Source: Leptospira levettii (GTDB lineage: Bacteria; Spirochaetota; Leptospiria; Leptospirales; Leptospiraceae). From it: a stretch of 64,000 nucleotides of DNA. This document shows, piece after piece, positions 8,283 to 16,214 of the stretch. Made by a program: the position numbers and the translations under genes. Location: assembly GCF_002812085.1 (NCBI RefSeq), contig NZ_NPDM01000002.1, forward strand, positions 620,001 through 684,000. Reading direction: 5' to 3'. Position 1 is the stretch's first letter. Every line of letters begins with the position of its first letter. The notes under the pieces are model-generated. The model saw only the letters and a program-made list of their open reading frames with translations, did not search any database and had not been told where the DNA came from.

Positions 8283-9421
8283 ATGGGAACACTCTCCCTA
8301 GATACTTCAATGTTTGATTTCACTTTACGTGTGATGGAACCTTTTTGGATGATACCACCTGCATAAAGATAATCTCCATTTGTTGGATAAAACGTTGCAG
8401 ATTGACCGGGTGTAACACTTTTTACGTCTTCTAAAAATTCAACTTTCCAAGTATCACCAAGTGAAGTCACCTTACAATGAACAGGTGCACTTCTATACCT
8501 GATTTGCACCTTCATTTCGAGGGATTGTCCAGGTAACAAAGGAGTTAATGCTTGGTAAGTGATTTCTTCCAAGACAAAAGATTCAGAAACTGTTTCTTCT
8601 TCTTCTCCTAAAATGACAGTCCCATCATCTTCAATGGAAAGTACATAGAGAGGATTTTTCCAAGCGATCCCAAGGCCTTTTCTTTGGCCAATGGTGAATC
8701 CTTCTTTTCCTTGGTGTTTACCAATGATTTGTCCTGAAGCTAATTTAAAAAATCCAGGGGTAAACTCCATTCCCTTTTTTTTAAGGAAGGATCTGTAATC
8801 ATTTTCAGGGATAAAACAAATTTCTTGAGATTCTGGTTTTTCGGCAACAGGGAGACCCATCCGTTTGGCAATTTCTCGGACTTGTGATTTGTCCATCTCA
8901 CCTAATGGAAAAACTGTATTTTTAATATTTTCTTGGGACAAACCGTACAGGTAGTACGCCTGGTTTTTCTTCATATCGACAGCATTACGGATCGCATAAC
9001 GACCGTTTACTTCGATGACTCGTGCATAATGGCCAGTGGCGATTTTATCAATTCCTAATTTTTTGGCTTGTTCAAATAAAGCACCAAACTTCACAAAGGT
9101 GTTACATTCTACACAAGGATTTGGGGTTCGGCCATCTTTATAATCACTGATAAATCGATCGATAACACGTTCTCCAAATACCTTTTCCATTTTGATGACG
9201 TAAAACGGAATGTTTAAGGAAAGACCAACATCACGGGCATCCCGGATGTCTTCAGGGGAACAACAGGATTTTTTAGTGGTATCACAAGCAGGTGCTTCGT
9301 ATTCCCAAGTTCTAAGGTTGACACCAATGACATCGTAACCTTCTTCCATAAGAAGTCCCGCTGCAACAGCACTGTCTACGCCACCACTCATCGCCACTAT
9401 GATTTTTTCTTTTTCTTTCAC
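8279..9421 (-). CDS. mnmA: tRNA-specific 2-thiouridylase MnmA
   Basis: About 380 residues. The PP-loop motif IIVAMSGGVDSAVAAGLL binds ATP, and the catalytic cysteines are in NPCVECN and SQEICFI. GRTPNPCVECN and FTIGQRKGLGI are family signatures. The enzyme transfers sulfur to U34 of Lys, Glu and Gln tRNAs. The start is uncertain: the GTG at 9421 follows the upstream stop directly and fits the family length, while a TTG at 9448 would overlap the upstream gene by 26 nt. It is sandwiched between the aspartic-protease-like gene and the ATP-grasp/FMN fusion. Confidence 0.95.
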   Translation of the reverse strand: MKEKEKIIVAMSGGVDSAVAAGLLMEEGYDVIGVNLRTWEYEAPACDTTKKSCCSPEDIRDARDVGLSLNIPFYVIKMEKVFGERVIDRFISDYKDGRTPNPCVECNTFVKFGALFEQAKKLGIDKIATGHYARVIEVNGRYAIRNAVDMKKNQAYYLYGLSQENIKNTVFPLGEMDKSQVREIAKRMGLPVAEKPESQEICFIPENDYRSFLKKKGMEFTPGFFKLASGQIIGKHQGKEGFTIGQRKGLGIAWKNPLYVLSIEDDGTVILGEEEETVSESFVLEEITYQALTPLLPGQSLEMKVQIRYRSAPVHCKVTSLGDTWKVEFLEDVKSVTPGQSATFYPTNGDYLYAGGIIQKGSITRKVKSNIEVSRESVPI

Positions 9422-9422
9422 C

Positions 9423-10313
9423 TTAGTTCTCTTGGTGGATGATCCCAATACGGTTCCGAGAAAAATCCCAAAACAGAGGACGAGTCCTCAAAATACCAAG
9501 CCCAATCACCCAACCCTCTTCCTTATCCTTGTCCCCTGATAAATGGAAATTCTCAAGTGAAATTCCTGTGAGAAACTCTACGTTCTGGTAATCTTCCCGA
9601 AATCCTGATTTGGCGATGAGTGTGAGAGGTTCCATGGACCGCCAGTGGTTCATGATGAGGATGGAATTCCCTGGCCGAAAGACCCTCCTTTCCCCTAAAA
9701 ACTCATCGTCCCCTCCTTTTGGTAACAAACTGAGGGAAGCTCCTGTATCGATATGAGCATAGGACTGGAAGGATTTTGGGTATTCAAAGGATACAAATGT
9801 ATGTTCTCCCTTCTGTTTGGTAGAAAGGATTTTCAATTGGGTGCCAAGGTATGCATCCGGGTGGACACAAAAAGGGGAATTCTCCGAAAACCAATACAAG
9901 TCCTTTTGGTCCCAAAAGATACAAGTCCCTCGGAAGAAATCAAGACCCACCAGCCCTTGGATGCCTTTGGGTAAAATCCCCTCTCCCCTTCGAATTGATA
10001 CAACTTGTCCACCAATTTGGAATTCTTTGGAATTGGAAGGATCTGTTCCTTCATAAAAACTGATATTTGAACCTGTATCCCATAAAAAAGAAAAGGATTC
10101 ATTCCCTGATTGGAACCCAAGTAGTAATAGGGAAATCCCAGTATCTAACACTTGTATTTTGGTATGAGGAGGAAGGGTTCTAGGAAAACGAAACGAAGAG
10201 GGAAAATTTTGTGAGGACTTCAATTCTTTTTTAGTGGGGGTTGGCAGACACACCCACAAACAGATGCTAAGAGATACTAAACCAATTTTTTGATACAACG
10301 AGAATGTGGGCAT
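9423..10313 (-). CDS. Two-lobed aspartic-protease-like protein (pepsin/retropepsin fold)
   Basis: About 296 residues from the ATG at 10313; a TTG at 10334 is also possible. A signal or membrane segment occupies about residues 10-25. Two similar lobes follow, each with an active-site-like DTG: FLWDTGSNISF (Asp near 79) and AHIDTGASLSLL (Asp near 189). Each lobe ends in a hydrophobic-Gly segment followed by an aromatic strand (GLVGLDFFRGTCIFWD and WVIGLGILRTRPLFWD), as in pepsin-like folds. The duplicated layout in a single chain is pepsin-like, whereas bacterial relatives are mostly single-lobed retropepsins. It is probably periplasmic or membrane anchored. Its 5' end overlaps the small gene upstream by 37 nt. 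Confidence 0.65.
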   Translation of the reverse strand: MPTFSLYQKIGLVSLSICLWVCLPTPTKKELKSSQNFPSSFRFPRTLPPHTKIQVLDTGISLLLLGFQSGNESFSFLWDTGSNISFYEGTDPSNSKEFQIGGQVVSIRRGEGILPKGIQGLVGLDFFRGTCIFWDQKDLYWFSENSPFCVHPDAYLGTQLKILSTKQKGEHTFVSFEYPKSFQSYAHIDTGASLSLLPKGGDDEFLGERRVFRPGNSILIMNHWRSMEPLTLIAKSGFREDYQNVEFLTGISLENFHLSGDKDKEEGWVIGLGILRTRPLFWDFSRNRIGIIHQEN

Positions 10314-10504
10314 CTGGAATAATCTACCGTACAATCTCTGTATTCAATCCCTGTGTTTGCATCTTTTGTTTTGTATTCAATGAAACAAGAGTATGGTTGG
10401 AAATTGAAGGAAGACAACCCAAGGGCACGGTTACGGATGGATTCGTATACATCTGAGGGAACAGAAGGAGAAAGGTCTTTGAGTAAGTATGCAGGTTCTG
10501 CCAT
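10277..10504 (-). CDS. Small Cys-containing protein of unknown function
   Basis: 75 residues from an ATG at 10504, preceded by GGGTAGAGT. There is no signal peptide or membrane segment. Four cysteines fall in the second half (YSCFIEYK, YRDCTVDYSRCPHSRC), the last two in a CxxxxC arrangement with a His, which could suit metal binding. The frame is supported by its position between the cyclase gene and the protease-like gene and by short overlap with the latter. A frame-shifted reading over 10324-10515 is less convincing. No family recognised. Confidence 0.55.
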   Translation of the reverse strand: MAEPAYLLKDLSPSVPSDVYESIRNRALGLSSFNFQPYSCFIEYKTKDANTGIEYRDCTVDYSRCPHSRCIKKLV

Positions 10505-10526
10505 ACTCTACCCATCGGCTATTTTC

Positions 10527-11588
10527 CTAATCTTTATAACAAATTGTGCGGTTTCTTCCAGAATGTTTGGCTTGGTACAGGGCTTTGTCCGCACGTTCAA
10601 TCAGATCTTTATTGTTTCTGTCAGTGGCACGAAAACTAGAAACCCCAACAGAAAGTGTGACTTTTAAGTCAGAACCATCGTTTGGATTTTTGACTACCAT
10701 TTCTTCCACTGCTTTTCGGATTTCTTCCCCTTTGGCAATGGCCTCCTCTTCTGTGGCGCCAGGCATCACGAGGCAAAACTCTTCTCCACCATACCGTGCG
10801 GGGATATGATGGCGTTGTGCTTTCCCAATGAGTTGTTTTGCCACTTCGATGAGGACAACATCCCCAGCTTGGTGGCCATAGGTATCATTGAACGTTTTGA
10901 ATTTGTCCACATCCGTAAAAAGTAGGGATAGTTTGGTGCCTTTTTTACGACAACGTTCCATCTCTTCTTTGAGTTTGGTTTGGAAGTAGTGATGGATTTT
11001 TAAACCCGTCATCATATCGACGGTGGCAAGTTCATAAAGCCTTGCATTGTCCACTGCAATCCCTGCGAGGTTTGCAAGGGTTGTCATAAATTCTTTTTCA
11101 TCTTCCAAAAATTCTTCGGAAGTCATTTTGTCCCCAAGGACAAGTAACCCGTTGACCTTACCTTTTGCATTGAGAGGGACAAGGATTTCTGCTCCCATTT
11201 TGCGAAGGTAAACAATATCAGGAATTTTGTTTAGGACTTCCATCTGCAAAATTTGGTCCATTGTGATGGCCTTCGGTTTTTCTTCAAAATAATGGATGAG
11301 TGGGCTATCGATTTTGATTTCGTAGTTTTGTTCGTCTGTGCTTAACTCAAATCCTTTGATGGATTGGGGTTCTAATTTAAAAATTCCAAGGTCAATTTCT
11401 GGTTCAAGGTACATGGCGGCATGCAGGGTCTGCAACTGCGCCAAACAGATGTTAAGAATTGCATCAATTAAATACTTATAGTCTAACGTGGAATTTAATG
11501 CACGGGAGATTTCCAGTAGTTGTTTTTGGTCGTAGATTTTTTTTTCGTAATGCTCAAAAACGATATCAGTGTTTTCTTTAAAAGACAA
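10527..11588 (-). CDS. GAF-GGDEF diguanylate cyclase
   Basis: 353 residues from a TTG at 11588. A short coiled helix (residues 1-30) leads to a GAF sensor domain (about 30-185). A GGDEF domain follows (about 190-353) with LSLLFTDVDKFKTFNDTYGH and the active-site loop RYGGEEF at 266-271. The domain order is that of the Leptospira cAMP-responsive cyclase Lcd1, to which this may be related; that is from memory. It should make cyclic di-GMP from two GTP. An RxxD inhibitory site five residues before GGEEF is not visible (RHHI), so product inhibition may be weak. It appears to start the operon that includes the PilZ-type gene at 4765. Confidence 0.92.
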   Translation of the reverse strand: MSFKENTDIVFEHYEKKIYDQKQLLEISRALNSTLDYKYLIDAILNICLAQLQTLHAAMYLEPEIDLGIFKLEPQSIKGFELSTDEQNYEIKIDSPLIHYFEEKPKAITMDQILQMEVLNKIPDIVYLRKMGAEILVPLNAKGKVNGLLVLGDKMTSEEFLEDEKEFMTTLANLAGIAVDNARLYELATVDMMTGLKIHHYFQTKLKEEMERCRKKGTKLSLLFTDVDKFKTFNDTYGHQAGDVVLIEVAKQLIGKAQRHHIPARYGGEEFCLVMPGATEEEAIAKGEEIRKAVEEMVVKNPNDGSDLKVTLSVGVSSFRATDRNNKDLIERADKALYQAKHSGRNRTICYKD

Positions 11589-11717
11589 AACGCACCGCCA
11601 GAATTCTATATAAGATAGGAATCATTCGTTATATTTGACACCTGTAAAGTAAGATTTATGCGGAAATCGATAAATTTCAGTTGGGTAGTAAAAAGGAAAG
11701 TTTCTGTATTCATTTTG

Positions 11718-11745
11718 TTGACAATAAACGAATCTTTAAAATAAT
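11718..11745 (+). promoter_or_regulatory. Sigma-70-type promoter of the initiator tRNA gene
   Basis: A perfect -35 box TTGACA (11718-11723) is followed after 16 nt by AATAAT (11740-11745), five of six matches to TATAAT. Transcription would start about 7-12 nt later, at or just before the first tRNA base (11756). The spacing and position fit a strong stable-RNA promoter. Confidence 0.7.
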
Positions 11746-11753
11746 GGTCGTAT

Positions 11754-11828
<75 letters not shown>

Positions 11829-11834
11829 CCGTTA

Positions 11835-12626
11835 TCATCCCTTTCCCAATTCTTTACTTCTCTCTGTTGCTCTTCTGACAGCATCCCGAACTGCGGTAGA
11901 AAAACCGCCTCGTTCCAAAGCATCTAGTCCATGAATGGTAGTCCCTCCTGGGGAAGTCACCCAATTGCGCACTTCCATAGGATGAAGTGTGTGGTCTTTG
12001 GAACGTAACTCACGGAAATACACAAGAGTTCCTTCGATGGTCTCCATGGCAAGACCCAAGGATTCCTCATAACTGAGTCCCTCTTGTAAGCCTGCTTCTG
12101 CCATGGCTTGCAAAAACGTAAGCACATAGGCAGGACCAGATCCTGACAATCCAGTGACAACATCCATCAGAGATTCCTTGCTGATACGAATTGTCTCCCC
12201 CATTCCATAAAATAGTCGTTCGGTATGGGACACCGCTTCCTCTTCACAATAATACCCCATCGCACCTCGATTGGACACAAGTGGTAAATTTGGCATCACT
12301 CGTACACAAGTGGATCCTTTAGGAGTGGATTTCACCAACTGTCCATAAGAAATACCTGCTGCAATGGAAACAAAAATCGCAGGTTTCGTAAATTCTCCTA
12401 GGACTGGTTCTACTAGATTTGGTTTCACTGCGATCACAAACAAACCTGCTTCCTTTTCTAATGCATCCAAAGTGGAAACCAAACTAACACCTTCGATGGG
12501 AGATTGTTTGAGGTTTGGATCAAATGCAAAAAGTTTTGTTCCTTGGGCCACAAGTGCTTTGGCAATGGCTCCTCCCATTTTCCCAAGTCCAACCATCCCA
12601 ACTGTTTTAAACGGAGTGTGTACCAT
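11835..12626 (-). CDS. proC: Pyrroline-5-carboxylate reductase
   Basis: About 263 residues from the ATG at 12626, preceded by AAAGGGATT; a longer in-frame start would add 17 residues over the upstream gene. The N-terminal Rossmann motif VGMVGLGKMGGAIAKAL binds NAD(P)H. VTGLSGSGPAYV and NWVTSPGGTTIHGL are conserved ProC catalytic and dimer segments. The enzyme makes the last step of proline synthesis in the cytoplasm. It overlaps the YggS-family gene by 20 nt. Confidence 0.95.
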   Translation of the reverse strand: MVHTPFKTVGMVGLGKMGGAIAKALVAQGTKLFAFDPNLKQSPIEGVSLVSTLDALEKEAGLFVIAVKPNLVEPVLGEFTKPAIFVSIAAGISYGQLVKSTPKGSTCVRVMPNLPLVSNRGAMGYYCEEEAVSHTERLFYGMGETIRISKESLMDVVTGLSGSGPAYVLTFLQAMAEAGLQEGLSYEESLGLAMETIEGTLVYFRELRSKDHTLHPMEVRNWVTSPGGTTIHGLDALERGGFSTAVRDAVRRATERSKELGKG

Positions 12627-13305
12627 AATCCCTTTCTCCAAATATTTTTGATCCAATCCGAACAAAGTTAGATCCAAGTTCCACCGCTAATCCATAATCC
12701 CCACTCATACCCATCGAAAGTTTTTTTTCTGGAAAATGTTCTTCACGTAACTTAGCTAAATTTGTAAAAACCTCTTTTGTTTGGTTGGGATCTCCCGAAG
12801 AAGGTCCCATTCCCATAAACCCTTCCCAAATACAATACTCGTTCTGGTATTTGGATAACTCATCTTTGTTTGTTAGAATCGTTTCTAAACTAAAACCATG
12901 TTTGGTATTTTCATTTGTCAGGTTTGTTTGTAAAAAATAACGAATTTTCTTTTTCTCTTTTTCAGCTCGTTTTAAAAGTTCACTCAAACTTGAAAAAGAT
13001 CCCACACCATGTGTATAAGAAAATATACCGAATAACTTACGTAAGGTTCCAGATTGAACGGGTCCTATATGATGGACATTGACATTCGATTCTGACTCTG
13101 GAAATTCTTCTCGCAACCGAGTGAACTTATCAATTGCTTCCGGTATATAGTTTTCTCCAAATTCTCGAATCCCTTGGAGGTATGCTTCCTTCACAACTTC
13201 ATAGGGTTTGGTTTTGGAAACTGCGATGAGGGTTGGAGGATTCCCTTGGGAAAGGGAATTCATTTCGTGTTGGATGGACTGGTAAACTGAAATGTAATCA
13301 GACAC
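12607..13305 (-). CDS. YggS/PLPBP-family pyridoxal-phosphate-binding protein
   Basis: 232 residues from a GTG at 13305. The pyridoxal-phosphate lysine is in LIAVSKTKP (Lys31), and GIREFGENYIPEA, MGMSGDYGLAVELGS and VRIGSKIFGER are family signatures. The usual GHLQ segment reads GPVQSGTLRK. Members are single-barrel proteins that manage free PLP rather than catalyse a known reaction. The common pairing with proC is kept here: the coding ends overlap by 20 nt. Confidence 0.9.
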   Translation of the reverse strand: MSDYISVYQSIQHEMNSLSQGNPPTLIAVSKTKPYEVVKEAYLQGIREFGENYIPEAIDKFTRLREEFPESESNVNVHHIGPVQSGTLRKLFGIFSYTHGVGSFSSLSELLKRAEKEKKKIRYFLQTNLTNENTKHGFSLETILTNKDELSKYQNEYCIWEGFMGMGPSSGDPNQTKEVFTNLAKLREEHFPEKKLSMGMSGDYGLAVELGSNFVRIGSKIFGERDYGTHSV

Positions 13306-13307
13306 GA

Positions 13308-14117
13308 TTACTTAGCTAATGCTTTTTCTAAGGAATCAATTCTACGTTCGATTTCCAAAAATCGTTTTTCATTTCGATCGTTGGAAGAGTTGAGTTTTTG
13401 TTCCACTTCTTTCATCCGAACTTCCAAAGAAGAAGAATTTCCCGTCTGTTTGGAATTTGTCTTTTTACTCACATTTGATTCTTTGTAAGTTGTGGTTTGT
13501 GTTTTGTAACTGAGTTTGGAACTCGATTTTTTACGTTTTGACTTGGGGGTAACAGTAGAAGTTTCTTTTACAAGTTTCCCTTGTTTTGATCTTTGCACTG
13601 TTGTTTTAGGTTCCGAACTGAAGTCTTCTTCGTTTTTGGAAGTAACTTGTGGTGTTTCACTCACAGATTGTTTTTTCACAACTTCTTTTGTTTTCGGCTT
13701 TTGTGATTCTTTGTTTTCTTTGGGAGAAATTTGTTCTTCTACTTGGTCTAGTTTTTCTTGTAAACGAGAGCTACTGTCTTTTGGTTCTCTCGTTTTGGCA
13801 CCTGATGCAACAGATACTGACCTAGGTCTTTGTGACTCCGGTTCCATATCATCCAAACTTGGAAGTTCTGGGAGTTTGGAACGGTCTTCCCTAGATTCCC
13901 TTTCATTTGGTTCTTCCATCAGATCCTTAGGAGGCGTCATGGAATCAGGTGCTTTGGTGATTTCTCGGTCAACCATCTCAACTTCTTTGTTTTTTCCGAT
14001 GGTTTGGAGCTTTTGGTAAATTTCATTCCTATAGATAAATGCGAAAATGAACGATGAAAGAAGTAGGACCACTAGAATGGCAGTTGTGAGTATTTTCAAA
14101 TTGTCGCGGCGGCCCAT
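13308..14117 (-). CDS. Membrane-anchored protein with Ser/Lys-rich linker and C-terminal coiled coil
   Basis: 269 residues. One membrane segment (ILTTAILVVLLLSSFIFAFI, about 9-28) is followed by roughly 190 residues of low complexity rich in K, S, E, T and P. A C-terminal heptad-like helix (about 230-268) ends EIERRIDSLEKALAK. A single-span protein with a long disordered stalk and a coiled-coil tip is a sensible model. The function is unknown. It lies 2 nt upstream of the YggS-family gene and diverges from the FlaA-like gene. Confidence 0.65.
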   Translation of the reverse strand: MGRRDNLKILTTAILVVLLLSSFIFAFIYRNEIYQKLQTIGKNKEVEMVDREITKAPDSMTPPKDLMEEPNERESREDRSKLPELPSLDDMEPESQRPRSVSVASGAKTREPKDSSSRLQEKLDQVEEQISPKENKESQKPKTKEVVKKQSVSETPQVTSKNEEDFSSEPKTTVQRSKQGKLVKETSTVTPKSKRKKSSSKLSYKTQTTTYKESNVSKKTNSKQTGNSSSLEVRMKEVEQKLNSSNDRNEKRFLEIERRIDSLEKALAK

Positions 14118-14186
14118 GACGTGCGGATTCCTTTCCTTTGATACGGATAGAGTACACGTTTTTGCGCTTTCGAAAAGTGAGAAATC

Positions 14187-14936
14187 ATGCAGAACATAAA
14201 AAAATTCACATTCTTTCTAGGTTTCTTACTGAGTTTTGCCAGTCTTCTGTCTCTTCCGAGACCCCATGACCCAGACGAACTTGGCCGAGTGCAAATTTTA
14301 AAATCTGCTCTGGCAATGGACACACATTACCTACTCTACCTTGTCGAAGACTTTGAAGGGGAAAGGCCTTGGGATTTTTACCGAGTGGATTCCTTTTTGG
14401 CGGAAACACAATTTGCAGCATCCGTTTCCAAATCGGATGCCTTTTTAGAAGAATCAAAATTACTAAAAGAATCTGGTTATCCCAACTTACAAAACCAAAC
14501 CAGTTTCCTTGTGCAAAGTTATGTCGAAAACCCACGACTCGACCACTGGGAAATCAGACCCAAAGAACCAGTCCTTCTCCCTTTGGGAATGCCCATCCAA
14601 GGGATCCTTTGGGTGTATTCGGAGGGCCACCATATCAATTTGAGTATGGGCCTCTCACAAAAAAAATCGAAGGACTTGTATTTTGATTTGGGAACTCTCA
14701 ATTTTGTTGGTTGGCGAAGGCTGGAATTTAAAATCACTTTGCCAAAAGAAAATACGAGACTCATCCAATCGATGTCCTTTCCCATCTCGTTTGCTTCCTT
14801 TCGATTAAAAAGTTTAGCGTCTCAAAAAAAAGGTGAGTTCCATTTGTATTTTGATAATCTTTGTTTTGTGATTGATAAACGTACTTTTAGTTATCCAGGT
14901 GCCGAAGTGAATGATACTTGGGGTAACAAACGCTAA
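14187..14936 (+). CDS. FlaA-like flagellar filament outer-layer (sheath) protein
   Basis: 249 residues with a clear signal peptide (KFTFFLGFLLSFASLLSL). The body follows the FlaA pattern: an early VEDFEGERPW, a central LPLGMPIQGILWVYSEGH, then LGTLNFVGWRRLEFKI and FHLYFDNLCFVID. FlaA proteins coat the periplasmic flagellar filament of spirochaetes. Whether this is a main sheath protein or a divergent paralogue cannot be told here. It runs straight into the Kdo transferase gene (stop then ATG with no gap). Confidence 0.7.
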   Translation: MQNIKKFTFFLGFLLSFASLLSLPRPHDPDELGRVQILKSALAMDTHYLLYLVEDFEGERPWDFYRVDSFLAETQFAASVSKSDAFLEESKLLKESGYPNLQNQTSFLVQSYVENPRLDHWEIRPKEPVLLPLGMPIQGILWVYSEGHHINLSMGLSQKKSKDLYFDLGTLNFVGWRRLEFKITLPKENTRLIQSMSFPISFASFRLKSLASQKKGEFHLYFDNLCFVIDKRTFSYPGAEVNDTWGNKR

Positions 14937-16214
14937 ATGGTCTATTTTTTTTACAATATCCTTTTGTTCAAAATTTGGATCTTATTAAAATTAGTTTCCC
15001 TTTTCTCAAAAAAAATCCGGACTGAAATTTCCAAACGAAATCGTTCTTTGGAAACTTTGTACAAAAATCCCCCGAATGGAAAAACTGTGATTTGGTTCCA
15101 CTCAGCAAGTGTAGGAGAACTAGACCAAGCAAAAGCATTAGCAGAAACCATACGCCGGCATAGACCAAATGTGTTCATCATCCAATCCGTATTTTCCTCA
15201 TCCGTGAAAGAATCCGCTTTTTCGGATCCTCTGGCAAACTGTTACTTTTATTTGCCCTTTGATTTACCGTTTGCTTATAACAAAATCTTTAAACGATTTC
15301 GTCCAAAATTTTTATTCATCATGGCTTGGGACACTTGGCCTAATCTTTTAAAAAAAGCAAATCAGTTTGGAACAAAATCCTACCTTTGTTGCGCCAGTTT
15401 GTCGTCTCAGTCTTCCAGAAAAAATCCATTGGTGCGCCTTCTGACTAAATCTTCTTTTCGATACCTTTCTGGAATTTATCCAAGCCACCAACTAATGGCA
15501 AAGGAATTTGAAGGTTTGGTTTCCACAGAATCCGACTTTTCGGTATTAGGTGACACAAGGTTCGAATCGGTTTGGAATAAATTGGAAACAAAATCTCCAA
15601 ATCCAATTTTTACAGATTTTATACAAAAACAAAAAGAGTTTCTGAATTCAAACAAACCAGTGATCCTTGGTTCCACCTATCCAATTTGTGAGTCACATTT
15701 TTTAAAGTATTTAGGAACACATAAAGACCATCATTCCTATTGGATATTCCCACACCAATGGGAATCCAAACGGATGATGGAATGGAAATCAAAACTGCAA
15801 GATTATGGTTCTGTGAGGATTTTTTCTGAACTAAAAGAAAAGGAAACCCTACCAAAATTTTTACTTTTTGATCTTTTGGGGATACTTGCATTTGCATACC
15901 AGTATGCTAGTTTTGCTTATGTTGGTGGAGGTTTTCACAACCGAATCCACAATACCATCGAACCTGCTGCTTTGGGCCTACCCATCATCACAGGTCCCAG
16001 AATCCAAAATGCACCAGAAGCAATCGTTATGCAAGAATTAGGTGGTCTTTTCAAAACGGTATCAGAATCAGATTTTTGTTCCCATTTTTATGAACTGACG
16101 AAAAACAGTGAACTTAGGGAAAAGATGGGAAGTATCAATCGAAACTTTGTTGTAGAAAATAGAGGTGCATCGGAAAAGATTTATAACCGAGTTTTTCCGT
16201 ATGACAAAATCTAA
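14937..16214 (+). CDS. waaA: 3-deoxy-D-manno-octulosonic acid (Kdo) transferase
   Basis: 425 residues. An N-terminal membrane anchor (about 1-25) precedes a GT-B fold. WFHSASVGELDQAKAL carries the family ASVGE motif with the proposed catalytic Glu. FAYVGGGFHNRIHNTIEPA with GLPIITGP is the sugar-nucleotide binding segment. It adds Kdo to lipid A precursor at the inner membrane. The following nadE gene starts inside its last 14 nt. Confidence 0.93.
   Translation: MVYFFYNILLFKIWILLKLVSLFSKKIRTEISKRNRSLETLYKNPPNGKTVIWFHSASVGELDQAKALAETIRRHRPNVFIIQSVFSSSVKESAFSDPLANCYFYLPFDLPFAYNKIFKRFRPKFLFIMAWDTWPNLLKKANQFGTKSYLCCASLSSQSSRKNPLVRLLTKSSFRYLSGIYPSHQLMAKEFEGLVSTESDFSVLGDTRFESVWNKLETKSPNPIFTDFIQKQKEFLNSNKPVILGSTYPICESHFLKYLGTHKDHHSYWIFPHQWESKRMMEWKSKLQDYGSVRIFSELKEKETLPKFLLFDLLGILAFAYQYASFAYVGGGFHNRIHNTIEPAALGLPIITGPRIQNAPEAIVMQELGGLFKTVSESDFCSHFYELTKNSELREKMGSINRNFVVENRGASEKIYNRVFPYDKI

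Noticed and set aside
10110..10150. A third DTG (VLDTGISLLLLG) in the aspartic-protease-like protein
   Set aside because: It is followed by a hydrophobic run without the flap or barrel pattern of the other two lobes, so it is probably coincidental.
10324..10515. 63-residue frame overlapping the small Cys protein in another frame
   Set aside because: It lacks a ribosome-binding site and shifts out of frame with the better supported 10277-10504 gene.
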